From Palsa-89 sp963824345 (GTDB lineage Bacteria > Acidobacteriota > Terriglobia > Bryobacterales > Bryobacteraceae), in assembly GCA_963824345.1 (NCBI GenBank), contig CAWGOZ010000012.1:450770-514769 (forward strand): DNA of 64,000 nucleotides, in the 5' to 3' direction. Shown here piece by piece: positions 8,424 through 19,089 of this stretch. The position numbers and the translations under genes were made by a program. The notes beneath the pieces were generated by a model, which worked only from the letters and a program-made list of their open reading frames with translations, searched no databases and was not told the DNA's origin. Every line of letters begins with the position of its first letter. Within the stretch, counting starts at the first letter, position 1.

Positions 8424-9605
8424 TTACACCTTGGTCCACATTTCCTTGCGGGGATCATCCGAACTCACTTGCGACAGCTCGCGCAGCAGCTCCCGGGTAC
8501 GCTCGTCATCCACTTTGGGCGCCTGGATGACCACCTCCACGATTTCGTCGCCGCGCTGATTCTTGCGCGCGTTCATCACGCCTTTTTCGCGTAAGCGGAA
8601 CTTCTGCTGATTCTGTGTCCCCTGCGGCACCTTGAGCAAGGCCCGCCCATCGATGGTAGGAACTTCGATCTTAGCGCCCAGGCCGGCTTCCGACACCGTA
8701 ACCGGCAACTGGATATGAATGTCGTCGCCCTCGCGGCGGAAGAAGGCGTGGGGCTCGACGCGCACCGTGATGTAGAGATCGCCGGCGGCGCCGCCCGCCC
8801 GCCCGGCGTTGCCTTTACCCGCCACGCGGAGGCGCGAGCCGGATTGCGCGCCGGCAGGGATACGGACCTCCACCGTCTCGGTTTTCGACAACCGCCCGTC
8901 GCCGTGACAGGTGGGGCACACGTTCCGCAGCCGTCCTTTGCCGTCGCAGCGCGGGCAGGTCAGGTTGAACTTCATGGCGCCCGCCATCTGGTTGACGCTG
9001 CCCGTGCCATCGCACTCCGGGCAGACGGTGGAAGCGCCGCCCACTGCTCCGGTGCCGTGACAGGTATCGCAAACCTCCTGGCGGGCGGCATTGAGGCGCA
9101 CCTGAGTGCCGCGGATGGACTGCCAGAAGTCGATGTCCAGTCCGTATTCGAGATCGGAACCTTTTTCCGGACCGCCGGCTCCCGCGGCCTCGCCCCGCTG
9201 GCCTCCGAAGAATTGGCTGAAGATGTCGCGAAACGCCCCGGAACCGCCTCCGGTTTGCGGCCCGGCATCCCTGTGATTGACGTAGTCGGAAAAATCGAAG
9301 CCGCCGAACCCCATGCCGGGCTGGCTCTCCGCCGAACCGCCCGCTCCGGCGCCGGGACCGCCCGGAGGGATGTTGTCCGAATAGAAGCCGTACTGATCGT
9401 AAACCTGGCGTTTCTTGGGTTCGCTCAGGATGTCGTACGCTTCCTGTACCTTCTTGAAGCGCTCTTCGGCGGCTTTATCACCGGGGTTGAGGTCCGGATG
9501 GTGCTTGCGCGCCAGCTTGCGATACGCTTTGCGGATCTCGTCTTCCTTGGCTCCGCGAGATACGCCCAGCGTTTCGTAGTAATCGTGTTTGCTTGCGGCT
9601 GGCAT
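8424..9605 (-). CDS. dnaJ: Chaperone DnaJ
   Basis: The 393-residue co-chaperone is full length. It has a J domain (residues 6-72, HPD at 36-38), a Gly/Phe-rich linker (GMGFGGFDFSDY region), a zinc-binding domain with four CxxCxGxG repeats (CDTCHGTG, CPECDGTG, CPRCDGKG, CPTCHGDG), and the C-terminal substrate-binding and dimerisation domains. It stimulates DnaK ATPase and delivers unfolded clients in the cytoplasm. It sits between dnaK and hspR on the same strand. No grpE lies between dnaK and dnaJ, unlike the actinobacterial dnaK-grpE-dnaJ-hspR order. Confidence 0.97.
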   Translation of the reverse strand: MPAASKHDYYETLGVSRGAKEDEIRKAYRKLARKHHPDLNPGDKAAEERFKKVQEAYDILSEPKKRQVYDQYGFYSDNIPPGGPGAGAGGSAESQPGMGFGGFDFSDYVNHRDAGPQTGGGSGAFRDIFSQFFGGQRGEAAGAGGPEKGSDLEYGLDIDFWQSIRGTQVRLNAARQEVCDTCHGTGAVGGASTVCPECDGTGSVNQMAGAMKFNLTCPRCDGKGRLRNVCPTCHGDGRLSKTETVEVRIPAGAQSGSRLRVAGKGNAGRAGGAAGDLYITVRVEPHAFFRREGDDIHIQLPVTVSEAGLGAKIEVPTIDGRALLKVPQGTQNQQKFRLREKGVMNARKNQRGDEIVEVVIQAPKVDDERTRELLRELSQVSSDDPRKEMWTKV

Positions 9606-9608
9606 AAA

Positions 9609-9693
9609 CGGTTGTTGGTTATTGGTTATTAGTTGTTGGTAACTGGATGCAGGCTACGACCAACCAGCAACCAAGAACCAACAACCAATAACG
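9609..9693. repeat. Imperfect inverted repeat of TTGGTT units between dnaK and dnaJ
   Basis: The left arm (9609-9641) is built of GTTGTTGGTTATTGGTTATT-like units. The right arm (about 9659-9693) is built of the complementary AACCAACAACCAATAAC-like units. About 18 bp separates the arms. In the operon transcript this would fold into a long imperfect stem-loop between the dnaK stop and the dnaJ start. It could act as an mRNA processing or attenuation element that lets dnaK be expressed above dnaJ, or be a dispersed intergenic repeat. Confidence 0.6.
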
Positions 9694-9700
9694 TTCTTAC

Positions 9701-11620
<1,920 letters not shown>

Positions 11621-11671
11621 GTTTCCTTCAATCCTTCGGCTAACGAATCCGGTTCGTTTTAGCCTGTTTCC

Positions 11672-11701
11672 ATTATCAAACTTTAGTGCGTTGTTGTCAA
11701 G
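11672..11701 (-). promoter_or_regulatory. Housekeeping promoter with overlapping HAIR-like HspR operator upstream of dnaK
   Basis: Read on the minus strand, the segment contains TTGACA (11,700-11,695), a 17-bp spacer, and GATAAT (11,677-11,672), a near-consensus sigma-70 promoter about 50 bp upstream of the dnaK ATG. The sequence CTTGACA-N7-ACTAAAG (11,701-11,681) overlaps the -35 box and spacer. It matches the HAIR consensus CTTGAGT-N7-ACTCAAG at 5 of 7 and 6 of 7 positions. Since hspR is in the operon, binding here would block RNA polymerase and give heat-inducible autoregulation. Confidence 0.75.
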
Positions 11702-11807
11702 TAGACTTGCGGTCTATGAAGCTCAGTGGCCCCAAGGCGACCGTGACGAGAGCGGCGCGGGCCGGGGATCGTGATATTCTGACCCTGGTTAACGTTGGTC
11801 GCCCGTA

Positions 11808-12032
11808 ATGCGAAAGAACCACATAATCGATGACTTACTGCATCCGAGAATTGTCGTTTTGGTCATTCTGGTTGTCACTGGCACGATCGTCTTGCACGTG
11901 CTGGCGGGCGAGAACGCCAAGAAAAACTTGGATTTCGGGGCAGCAATTATTAGTGGGGCGGGGATCATATACACGGTGCTTTTGACTCGTCAAGGACGAT
12001 TAGCGGTCAATCCCACATTGTCTCTTGCATAG
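11808..12032 (+). CDS. Possible small membrane protein
   Basis: The 74-residue frame starts at ATG and encodes a charged N-terminus (RKNHIIDDLLHP) followed by two hydrophobic stretches, RIVVLVILVVTGTIVLHVL and GAAIISGAGIIYTVLL. That gives two possible transmembrane helices. I do not recognise it. The composition is less GC-rich than the neighbours, and no strong ribosome-binding site is visible. It could be a remnant of a longer gene or a spurious frame in the spacer between dnaK and lpxD. Confidence 0.35.
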   Translation: MRKNHIIDDLLHPRIVVLVILVVTGTIVLHVLAGENAKKNLDFGAAIISGAGIIYTVLLTRQGRLAVNPTLSLA

Positions 12033-12124
12033 TTTGAATCCCTACACGCTCACGATAGCGCGTATTGCCGTAAAGCTGTAAGCCGTAATGCCGTCCAGCA
12101 GGGTTTACAATCAAGCCATTGATT

Positions 12125-13198
12125 ATGACTACCATCCAGCGGATTCGCTTGTCCGATCTGGCGGCCCGGCTGGGCTGCGAACTGCATGGCGACCCCGAAA
12201 TCGAGATCACGGGTGTGGCCGGGTTGGAGCAGGCTGGCCAGAGCGATCTGACGTTTCTAGCCAACCCCAAATATGCGCCCAAGGTGAAAAACACGCGGGC
12301 GGCGGCGATTCTGGTGAAGGAGCCCCTCCCGGGGCAGGCGCCGGGGCAGGGACCGGCCAGCCTGGTCTCGGCGAATCCCTATCACGATTTCGCGCGGACG
12401 CTAGGCATGTTCTACCAACCGCCGCGGCCGAAGCCGGGCATCCATCCCCAAGCGTCCATCGCGGCCACGGCGCGGATCGGCGATGGGGCGTCGATCGGAC
12501 CGTTCGCGGTGATTGGCGAGCACGTCAGCATCGGCAACAACGCGGTTTTGCATCCGCACGTGGTGATCTATGAAGGCGCCCGGATCGGGGACGATTTTTG
12601 CGCCCACTCTCATGCCGTGGTGCGCGAGCATTGCCGCATTGGGCATCGCGTGATTCTGCAGAATGGCGTGGTGGTGGGCGGCGACGGATTCGGTTTCGCC
12701 AAGACGCGCGAGGGAACGCACTTCAAGATCGTGCAGTCGGGCGTGACGGTGATCGAGGACGATGTCGAGATCCAATCGCTGACCTCGGTGGACCGGGCCA
12801 CCATGGGCGAGACGCGCGTCAAACGCGGCGCCAAGATCGACAGCCTGGTGCAGGTGGGCCATGCCTGCGTAGTGGGCGAGGACAACATCATTTGCGCGCA
12901 GACCGGACTGGCGGGGAATTCCATTCTAGGCAAGAACGTGCTGCTGGCCGGCCAGGTGGGAATTTCCGGGCACCTTACCATCCACGACAACGCCATCATC
13001 TACGCGCAAAGTGGGATCGGCGGGGACGTAGCCGAAGGGGCGGTAATGTCCGGATCGCCCGCGTTTGAAGCTCGCGAGTGGCTGCGCGCCATCACGGCCT
13101 TCCCGAAATTGCCTGAACTGCTGAAGACAGTGAGACAATTGGAAAAGCGTTTGGAGCGCCTGGAAGGTGTTTCGACGACCTCGCCCACGACTCGGTAA
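12125..13198 (+). CDS. lpxD: UDP-3-O-(3-hydroxyacyl)glucosamine N-acyltransferase
   Basis: The 357-residue protein has the LpxD architecture: an N-terminal uridine-binding domain (LSDLAARLGCELHG ... LTFLANPKYAP), a central left-handed parallel beta-helix of hexapeptide repeats (SIAATARIGDGASIGPFAVIG onward), and a C-terminal helical tail (LRAITAFPKLPELLKTVRQLEKRLERLE). The catalytic His is expected in the segment VQVGHACVVGEDN. It adds the N-linked acyl chain in lipid A synthesis, so the host has a lipid A-containing outer membrane. I chose ATG 12,125 over an upstream in-frame TTG. The stop overlaps the next start (TAATG). Confidence 0.95.
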   Translation: MTTIQRIRLSDLAARLGCELHGDPEIEITGVAGLEQAGQSDLTFLANPKYAPKVKNTRAAAILVKEPLPGQAPGQGPASLVSANPYHDFARTLGMFYQPPRPKPGIHPQASIAATARIGDGASIGPFAVIGEHVSIGNNAVLHPHVVIYEGARIGDDFCAHSHAVVREHCRIGHRVILQNGVVVGGDGFGFAKTREGTHFKIVQSGVTVIEDDVEIQSLTSVDRATMGETRVKRGAKIDSLVQVGHACVVGEDNIICAQTGLAGNSILGKNVLLAGQVGISGHLTIHDNAIIYAQSGIGGDVAEGAVMSGSPAFEAREWLRAITAFPKLPELLKTVRQLEKRLERLEGVSTTSPTTR

Positions 13199-13995
13199 TG
13201 ATAGACGACAGTTCCACCAATGGCCGCCGGCCGGTAGCGTATCTCAACGAGACGTTTCTGGAGAGCCCGGACGCTCGCGCGTTGCGGATTCTTTCGGAGT
13301 ACTTGGAGCCGCTGTCTCATTTCCGCGATGAAAAGATTCAGGACACCATCGTGTTCTTCGGCTCGGCTCGGCTGACCGAAGACGGGCCATTGGGCAGATA
13401 CTATCGCGATGCGAGAACGCTGGCGCGGTTGATCTCGGAGTGGTCCTCCAAACTCGAGGCGACGCCCCACCGCTTCGTGATTTGCTCCGGCGGCGGCCCG
13501 GGGATCATGGAGGCCGCCAATCGCGGCGCGGCCGACGCCGGGTGCAAGACCATCGGGTTGAATATCGGGCTGCCCTTCGAGCAGCGGCCGAATCCTTACA
13601 TCACGCCGGAGTTGTCGTTCGAGTTCCACTATTTTTTCATGCGAAAATTCTGGTTTGCGTACCTGGCCAAGGCGCTGGTCGTCTTTCCAGGCGGATTCGG
13701 AACCTTGGATGAGCTGTTCGAAATCCTCACCCTGGCGCAGACGCGCAAGCTGGAAAGCAAGATGGTGATCGTGCTGTACGGGACCAAGTTCTGGAATGGA
13801 ATCCTGAATTTCGAAGCGCTGGTGGAGCACGGCACCATCGACCGGGAGGATTTGCGGCTCTTTCAGCACGCCGACGATCCGGAAACGGCTCTGGCCGTGT
13901 TGCAGGAACAATTGACGCGGAATTTTCTGGAAGCGGAAAAGCCCTTGCCGGAGGCGACGGCGGAAACTCCGGAGATCGCCAAATCGCGCGTGTGA
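13198..13995 (+). CDS. LOG-family (TIGR00730) Rossmann-fold nucleotide phosphoribohydrolase-like protein
   Basis: The 265-residue protein has the family signatures IVFFGSARL, SGGGPGIMEAANRGA and PGGFGTLDELFEILTL. The last is the PGGxGTxxE motif of the LOG 'lysine decarboxylase-like' fold. Characterised members hydrolyse nucleoside 5'-monophosphates (cytokinin riboside monophosphates or purine/pyrimidine nucleotides). The extended N-terminus before the Rossmann core places it with the longer bacterial group rather than the plant LOG type. It is coupled by 1-bp overlap to lpxD and by 4-bp overlap to the following phosphatase gene. Confidence 0.88.
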   Translation: MIDDSSTNGRRPVAYLNETFLESPDARALRILSEYLEPLSHFRDEKIQDTIVFFGSARLTEDGPLGRYYRDARTLARLISEWSSKLEATPHRFVICSGGGPGIMEAANRGAADAGCKTIGLNIGLPFEQRPNPYITPELSFEFHYFFMRKFWFAYLAKALVVFPGGFGTLDELFEILTLAQTRKLESKMVIVLYGTKFWNGILNFEALVEHGTIDREDLRLFQHADDPETALAVLQEQLTRNFLEAEKPLPEATAETPEIAKSRV

Positions 13996-16004
13996 AGCTC
14001 AAACTCCAATCTTTGTGGAGACGGGCGGGAAAGCTGGAAAAGGCTTTTCTGATCGCTCTCCTGCTGGATCTGGTCTTGTCGGGTTCCTGGTCCGGCAGCG
14101 GCCTCCAGGGAGTCGCTGCTTTCGCTACCTACCTGCTGGGCGCCTGGATCGCTCTGCGCCTTTTGCGCATCGGATTGCGCAAGCTCACCTGGCGTCTGCG
14201 GAATCGGCTGATGGTGGCGTATCTATTTATCGCGGTGCTGCCGATTCTGCTGATTCTGACGCTGGCGGGGCTCGGCGGGTATATGCTGGCCACGCAGGTG
14301 GCGGTGTATCTGGTGCGATCAGAGCTGGACCGGCGCGTGGCTTCGCTTGATTCTGCCGTGGAGGTTCTCGCCGGACCGGGAAACGCCGTGCCCGATGCGG
14401 CTCTGGCGCGAACGGCCGACGCATATGCGAAGCGCTTCCCCGGCATCGCTTTCGTCGTGGAAGAAAAAGGAAAGGTGCGGCGCTGGCCCGAGGACGCCGC
14501 GATAAATGCGCCGGAACATCTGCCCCAGAATTCGGGCGGCTTGGCGGAGCTGGACGGGCGCTACTACGCCTGGCGCTATGCGTCGAAAAATGAAGGCAAG
14601 TATTTAGTTATCGCGCCGCTGACGCGGCAGTATCTCAGCGGGATGGTCCCGGGCATGGGCGATGTTTACTTTCTGCAGCGGGATTTCGCTCCTGCCTCGG
14701 ATTCCGCGGGAGCTGCCAAGCCGAAGTCCAGACCGGCGAGCATGTCCAGCAAGGCTGTTCCGGGGTATCCACAACACTTCACCTTGGGGGCGGCCGGCGG
14801 TGACGCTGCCCGCGGCGCGCTGCCTCCGCCCGTAAATCGGTTCGATCTGGACGTGCGCTGGGGATCCTTTACGCGAGCGGTGGACTGGGCGCATCCAGAA
14901 AGCAGCGAGCCCGCGCTCCTGGTGGTTCACACCCGGCTCTCCTCCATTCTGGCCGCGATCCTCAGCCAGGGCGGCGACGAGCAGCAGGGGGTTCTTCTCA
15001 TCGCGTTCTATGTCGTGGCCGGCGCGTTTCTGATCGTCGGCGTCACCGGACTGGTGATCGGCATTTCAATGTCGCGCAGCATCACCGGCGCCGTCCATTC
15101 CCTGTACGCGGGAACGGAACGGGTGATGAACGGCGATTTTTCGCACTTGATTCCGGTGTCGGGTCGCGATCAGCTCGCCGAGCTGAGCACTTCGTTCAAC
15201 AGCATGACGCAGAATCTGGAGCGGCTGCTGGTGGTGGCGAAAGAAAAAGAGCGAATGGAGACCGAAATCGAGATCGCGCGGGGAGTGCAGGATCAACTGT
15301 ATCCGAAGGCGCCGCCAATATTCGAAGGCCTGCGAGTGCTGGGAAAGTGCGATCCGGCTCGCACCGTGTCGGGCGATTACTACGACTATCAACTGGTGGA
15401 TGGGAAGCTCGCGATCGCGATTGGAGACGTTGCCGGGAAGGGAATATCGGCCGCCCTGCTGATGGCGAACATACAAGCGGCCATGCGAATGGAACTGCGC
15501 GCATCGGCGGATGTGACGGCGTCGATGAATGGCCTGCGGTTCTCCACCGCGCGGATGGTTTCGGAGCTGAATCAGCAACTGTACGCGACCACCTCGCCCG
15601 AAAAATACGCCACCTTCTTTTTCGCTATTTTCGATCAGGCCACGGGCGTGCTCACGTATACCAACGCGGGCCATCTGCAGCCGGTGTTGATACGCGGTGG
15701 CGCACCCACCCTTTTGGATGTGAATGGAACCGTGGTAGGTGCGTTTCCTTTCTCGAAGTACGAAGAGAGCAAGCTGGAGCTTCAAAGCGGAGACTTGCTG
15801 GTATGTTATACCGACGGAATCAGCGAGCCCGAGAATGAATACGGCGAGATGTTCGGCGAAGAGCGGCTGATCGAGCTGGTGGCGAAGAACGCGGACCGGG
15901 ACGACGCCGGAATTATCGAAAGCGTGATGGAAGCGGTGCGGCAATGGACCGGAGTGCCCGAGCTGTCCGACGACATGACGCTGTTGCTGGCTCGCAAGCC
16001 TTAG
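13992..16004 (+). CDS. Membrane HAMP-SpoIIE (PP2C-type) serine phosphatase
   Basis: The gene starts with GTG overlapping the previous stop (GTGA). The 670-residue protein has N-terminal hydrophobic segments (FLIALLLDLVLSGSW, and LMVAYLFIAVLPILLILTLAGLGGYML), a roughly 220-residue extracytoplasmic region, a further helix (IAFYVVAGAFLIVGVTGLVIGI), a HAMP linker (SITGAVHSLYAGTERVMNGDFS), and a SpoIIE domain (about 430-668). The SpoIIE domain contains the metal-binding segments SGDYYDY, GDVAGKGISAALLMA and LVCYTDGISEPEN. Such phosphatases typically control anti-anti-sigma factors in partner-switching pathways; no partner is encoded nearby. Confidence 0.9.
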   Translation: MKLKLQSLWRRAGKLEKAFLIALLLDLVLSGSWSGSGLQGVAAFATYLLGAWIALRLLRIGLRKLTWRLRNRLMVAYLFIAVLPILLILTLAGLGGYMLATQVAVYLVRSELDRRVASLDSAVEVLAGPGNAVPDAALARTADAYAKRFPGIAFVVEEKGKVRRWPEDAAINAPEHLPQNSGGLAELDGRYYAWRYASKNEGKYLVIAPLTRQYLSGMVPGMGDVYFLQRDFAPASDSAGAAKPKSRPASMSSKAVPGYPQHFTLGAAGGDAARGALPPPVNRFDLDVRWGSFTRAVDWAHPESSEPALLVVHTRLSSILAAILSQGGDEQQGVLLIAFYVVAGAFLIVGVTGLVIGISMSRSITGAVHSLYAGTERVMNGDFSHLIPVSGRDQLAELSTSFNSMTQNLERLLVVAKEKERMETEIEIARGVQDQLYPKAPPIFEGLRVLGKCDPARTVSGDYYDYQLVDGKLAIAIGDVAGKGISAALLMANIQAAMRMELRASADVTASMNGLRFSTARMVSELNQQLYATTSPEKYATFFFAIFDQATGVLTYTNAGHLQPVLIRGGAPTLLDVNGTVVGAFPFSKYEESKLELQSGDLLVCYTDGISEPENEYGEMFGEERLIELVAKNADRDDAGIIESVMEAVRQWTGVPELSDDMTLLLARKP

Positions 16005-16137
16005 CCTGTGTCGGAAACCGCTTCCTCACGGTCGCGGCTCGGTAAACGCTACCAGTCTACTGAGGCGCGCACGTCAGTAAGGGTCCTTCAGGACTTGTAG
16101 ACGGCTACGATCAGGTTCCCGCTAAAATAGCCTCAGC

Positions 16138-17148
16138 ATGCGCCGCCTCCGCAATTGGCTGATCGTCCTGAGCAGCGGGATCGTGCTCGTCGTCACCGGC
16201 GGAACGCTGGGGTTCATGTGGATTGAGCACTACCCGCCCTTCGACGCCTTCTACATGACCCTGATCACCATCACCACGGTGGGGTATGCGGAAGTCCATC
16301 CACTCAGTTTCCACGGCCGGATTTTCAATTCGTTTCTGATATTCTTTGGCGTAACCATGCTGCTGCTGGCGGTGGGCGGCATGACGCAGGTCATCATCGA
16401 GCTGGAGCTCACGCAATATTTCGGGAAGCGGCGGACTACGAAAATGATCAAAAAGTTGCAGGACCATATCATTGTCTGCGGTTTTGGACGCGTGGGCCGC
16501 GGCGCGGCGCGCGAGCTGCAGCGGGCCGGTGTCCCGTTTCTCATCGTGGACAAAAGCGAGGACCGCGTGGAGTGGGCCATCCGGGACGGCATGCTGGGAG
16601 TGCTGGCGGACGCTACCGACGATGAGACGCTCAAGCAGGCGGGTGTGCTGCAGGCCAAAGGTTTGATTGCCACGCTGCAGAGCGATGCAGACAATCTGTT
16701 CGTGATCCTCTCGGCCAAAGCGTTGAAGCCGTCGTTGCAGGTTTCGGCGCGCGTGGCTTCCGAGCAGAGCGAAAAGAAAATGCGGCTGGCCGGCGCCGAC
16801 CACGTTTTCGCGCCTTACGATATGACCGGCAACCGGATGGCGCAAGTGATGCTCAAGCCGCACGTATTTCAATTCATCGATTTCACCACCAAGGGCATGG
16901 GGCTGGACGTGGGGATCGAACAGTTCAGCGTCGCGCCGAGTAGTGAGTACGCGTCGAAATCGCTGCTCGAGAGCAAGATCCGCAGCGAACTGGGCGTGAT
17001 TGTGCTGGCCATCCGCAAATCGGACGGAGGCATGCTGTTCAATCCGCCGGCCGATGCCGAGATCGCCGCCGGGGACTTTCTGATCGTCATGGGAGAGGCG
17101 GCCAATCTGCGGAAATTGGAACAGGTGCTGACCGTGGTGCGGGCGTGA
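16138..17148 (+). CDS. Potassium channel protein with RCK (TrkA-N/TrkA-C) domains
   Basis: The 336-residue protein contains two membrane helices flanking a pore loop with the selectivity filter TTVGYAE (about residues 41-47). A cytoplasmic RCK domain follows, with a Rossmann nucleotide-binding motif (IIVCGFGRVGRGAARELQ), and a TrkA-C domain at the C-terminus (SSEYASKSLLESKIRSELGVIVLAI). This is the MthK-like ligand-gated K+ channel layout. It overlaps the start of nnrE/D by 4 bp. Confidence 0.92.
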   Translation: MRRLRNWLIVLSSGIVLVVTGGTLGFMWIEHYPPFDAFYMTLITITTVGYAEVHPLSFHGRIFNSFLIFFGVTMLLLAVGGMTQVIIELELTQYFGKRRTTKMIKKLQDHIIVCGFGRVGRGAARELQRAGVPFLIVDKSEDRVEWAIRDGMLGVLADATDDETLKQAGVLQAKGLIATLQSDADNLFVILSAKALKPSLQVSARVASEQSEKKMRLAGADHVFAPYDMTGNRMAQVMLKPHVFQFIDFTTKGMGLDVGIEQFSVAPSSEYASKSLLESKIRSELGVIVLAIRKSDGGMLFNPPADAEIAAGDFLIVMGEAANLRKLEQVLTVVRA

Positions 17149-18668
17149 AGGTCTTAACCGCGGCCCAAATGCGCGAGGTGGACCGACGCACGGCCGAGCT
17201 GGGAATTCCAAGCATCATCCTGATGGAGAATGCCGGGCAGCGTGTGGTGGAGTTTCTGGAACGCGAGTATGCGCCGCTCAAAAAACAGCGCATCGTCGTG
17301 ATTTGCGGCAAGGGCAATAATGGCGGCGACGGCTTGGTGGTGGCGCGGCAGCTTTTCACGCGGGCCCAGCCGGAGTGGTTGCGCGTGGTGCTGGCTGGCG
17401 ACCCGAACCAGATGCAGGGCGATGCGCTGGCGAATTACAAAATGCTGGAGGCGGTGCGCTGTCCGGTTTGGTTCGAGATCACGCCGGAGATGCGGACTGC
17501 GACGCTCGTGGTGGACGCCCTTCTGGGGACAGGCTTCGAAGGGCCCGCCCGAGGCAGAGCCGGCGAATTGATCGACGCTATCAATGGGTCCTTTCCATTG
17601 GCCGATGTGGTGGCCGTGGATGTGCCGTCGGGCGGGGCGGTGCGCGCAAAACACACCGTCACGTTCACCGCGCCAAAGCCGTGCCTGGTGCTTTCACCCG
17701 CATGCGAGCTGGCGGGAAGAGTACATGTCGCACAGATCGGGAGTCCGCCGGAGTTGTATGAAGACGACGCCGGCATTGCGCTGTTTGTCTCGGAGCCACG
17801 GGACTTTGCGGCGCTGTTCCAGCCGCGAGCGAGTGACTCGAACAAGGGCCTGTACGGGCACGTGCTGGTGATCGCGGGCGGGCGCGGAAAAACGGGTGCG
17901 GCGGCGATGGCGGGTATCGCCGCGTTGCGGGCCGGCGCGGGGCTTTCCACGGTTGCCTCGGCTGCGTCAGCGATCACGGCGATCGCATCCTACGCGCCCG
18001 AGATCATGACGGAGCCGCTGGCGGAGACCGATGCCGGGTCGATCGCGATGCGCGCGCCGGACGATCCGGCTTTAGCCGCGATCACGGCGAAGAAAAACGT
18101 CATTGCGATCGGTCCTGGCATGGGGCAAGACCCGGAGACCGTCCAATTTGTCCGTAATTTCGTGCAAGAGTCGAAGACGCCCATGGTGGTGGACGCGGAT
18201 GCGTTGAACGCGCTGGCGGGGCGGCGGTCGAGATTCGAAGGGCTGCGCATCTTCACGCCGCATCCGGGCGAGATGTCGCGCTTGACCGGCAAATCGATCG
18301 CCGAGATTCAAGCCGATCGCGTCGGGCATGCGCGCGCCTTCGCCACCGAACACGGCGTGTATCTGGTGCTGAAAGGCAACCGCAGCGTGATCGCGTTGCC
18401 CGACGGGCGGGTGTGGATCAATCCCACCGGATCGCCTGCCATGGCGACAGGAGGCACCGGCGATGTGCTCACCGGAATGATCGCAGGCTTGATCGCGCAG
18501 TTCCCCAATCAGTTAGAGAACGCCTTGCTCGCGGCCGTCTACCTGCATGGACGCGCGGGCGAACTGGGCGCCGAGGCGCTCGGCGAAAAATCTTTCATGG
18601 CGACGGACCTGTTCGAGTTTCTGCCTGGGGCGATGCGTGAAATCTCGGATCTATCACACCGAATCTGA
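17145..18668 (+). CDS. nnr: Bifunctional NAD(P)H-hydrate epimerase / ADP-dependent NAD(P)H-hydrate dehydratase
   Basis: The GTG start overlaps the channel stop. The 507-residue protein fuses an N-terminal YjeF epimerase domain (about 1-210; GKGNNGGDGLVVARQL, ALLGTGFEGPARG) to a C-terminal ribokinase-like dehydratase domain (about 225-500; ADALNALAG, FTPHPGEMSRLTG, and the ATP/ADP-site motif ATGGTGDVLTGMIAGLIAQ). It repairs hydrated NADH and NADPH. Neighbouring nnr and tsaE is a very common bacterial arrangement. Confidence 0.95.
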   Translation: MKVLTAAQMREVDRRTAELGIPSIILMENAGQRVVEFLEREYAPLKKQRIVVICGKGNNGGDGLVVARQLFTRAQPEWLRVVLAGDPNQMQGDALANYKMLEAVRCPVWFEITPEMRTATLVVDALLGTGFEGPARGRAGELIDAINGSFPLADVVAVDVPSGGAVRAKHTVTFTAPKPCLVLSPACELAGRVHVAQIGSPPELYEDDAGIALFVSEPRDFAALFQPRASDSNKGLYGHVLVIAGGRGKTGAAAMAGIAALRAGAGLSTVASAASAITAIASYAPEIMTEPLAETDAGSIAMRAPDDPALAAITAKKNVIAIGPGMGQDPETVQFVRNFVQESKTPMVVDADALNALAGRRSRFEGLRIFTPHPGEMSRLTGKSIAEIQADRVGHARAFATEHGVYLVLKGNRSVIALPDGRVWINPTGSPAMATGGTGDVLTGMIAGLIAQFPNQLENALLAAVYLHGRAGELGAEALGEKSFMATDLFEFLPGAMREISDLSHRI

Positions 18669-19080
18669 AGATCAGACCATTGCGTGGGGCGAGACGCTGG
18701 CGGCGGAGTTGCCGCCCAAAGCCGTAGTGCTCCTGATCGGGAACCTCGGCGCGGGCAAAACGACGCTTGCGAAAGGAATTGTGAATGGTCTGGGAGCGGC
18801 TGCGCCCGATGATGTATCCAGCCCGACGTTCACGTTGATACATGAATACAGTCCGAGCGTCTATCACATCGATTTGTACCGATTGGACACAGCCGCCCAG
18901 GTGTCGACCCTGGGTCTCGAAGAAATCTTCGACCGGCGCGCGGTGGTGTTGATCGAATGGGGCGAGCGGTTTCCAGAGTTGATGCCGGCGGACCGCATCG
19001 AAATCCGTTTGCGTGCGACAGAAGAAAATTCGCGGGAGATCGAACTAAGAAGTACAATAGAGTTAACCCTCCCCCAGTAA
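18637..19080 (+). CDS. tsaE: tRNA threonylcarbamoyladenosine biosynthesis ATPase TsaE
   Basis: I place the start at GTG 18,637, overlapping the 3' end of nnr by 32 bp and giving 147 residues, the usual family size. An upstream in-frame ATG would add 30 residues with no TsaE similarity. Motifs: Walker A GNLGAGKTTLAKG, SSPTFTLIHEY (switch region), YHIDLYRLD, and LIEWGERFPEL. TsaE is the ATPase of the TsaBDE complex that makes t6A37 in ANN-decoding tRNAs. The tsaB and tsaD partners are not in this window. Confidence 0.9.
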   Translation: MKSRIYHTESEDQTIAWGETLAAELPPKAVVLLIGNLGAGKTTLAKGIVNGLGAAAPDDVSSPTFTLIHEYSPSVYHIDLYRLDTAAQVSTLGLEEIFDRRAVVLIEWGERFPELMPADRIEIRLRATEENSREIELRSTIELTLPQ

Positions 19081-19089
19081 GGAATCGGA

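Noticed and set aside
12088..12573. 161-codon frame overlapping the start of lpxD
   Set aside because: Out-of-frame shadow of lpxD with Arg/Gly-rich composition.
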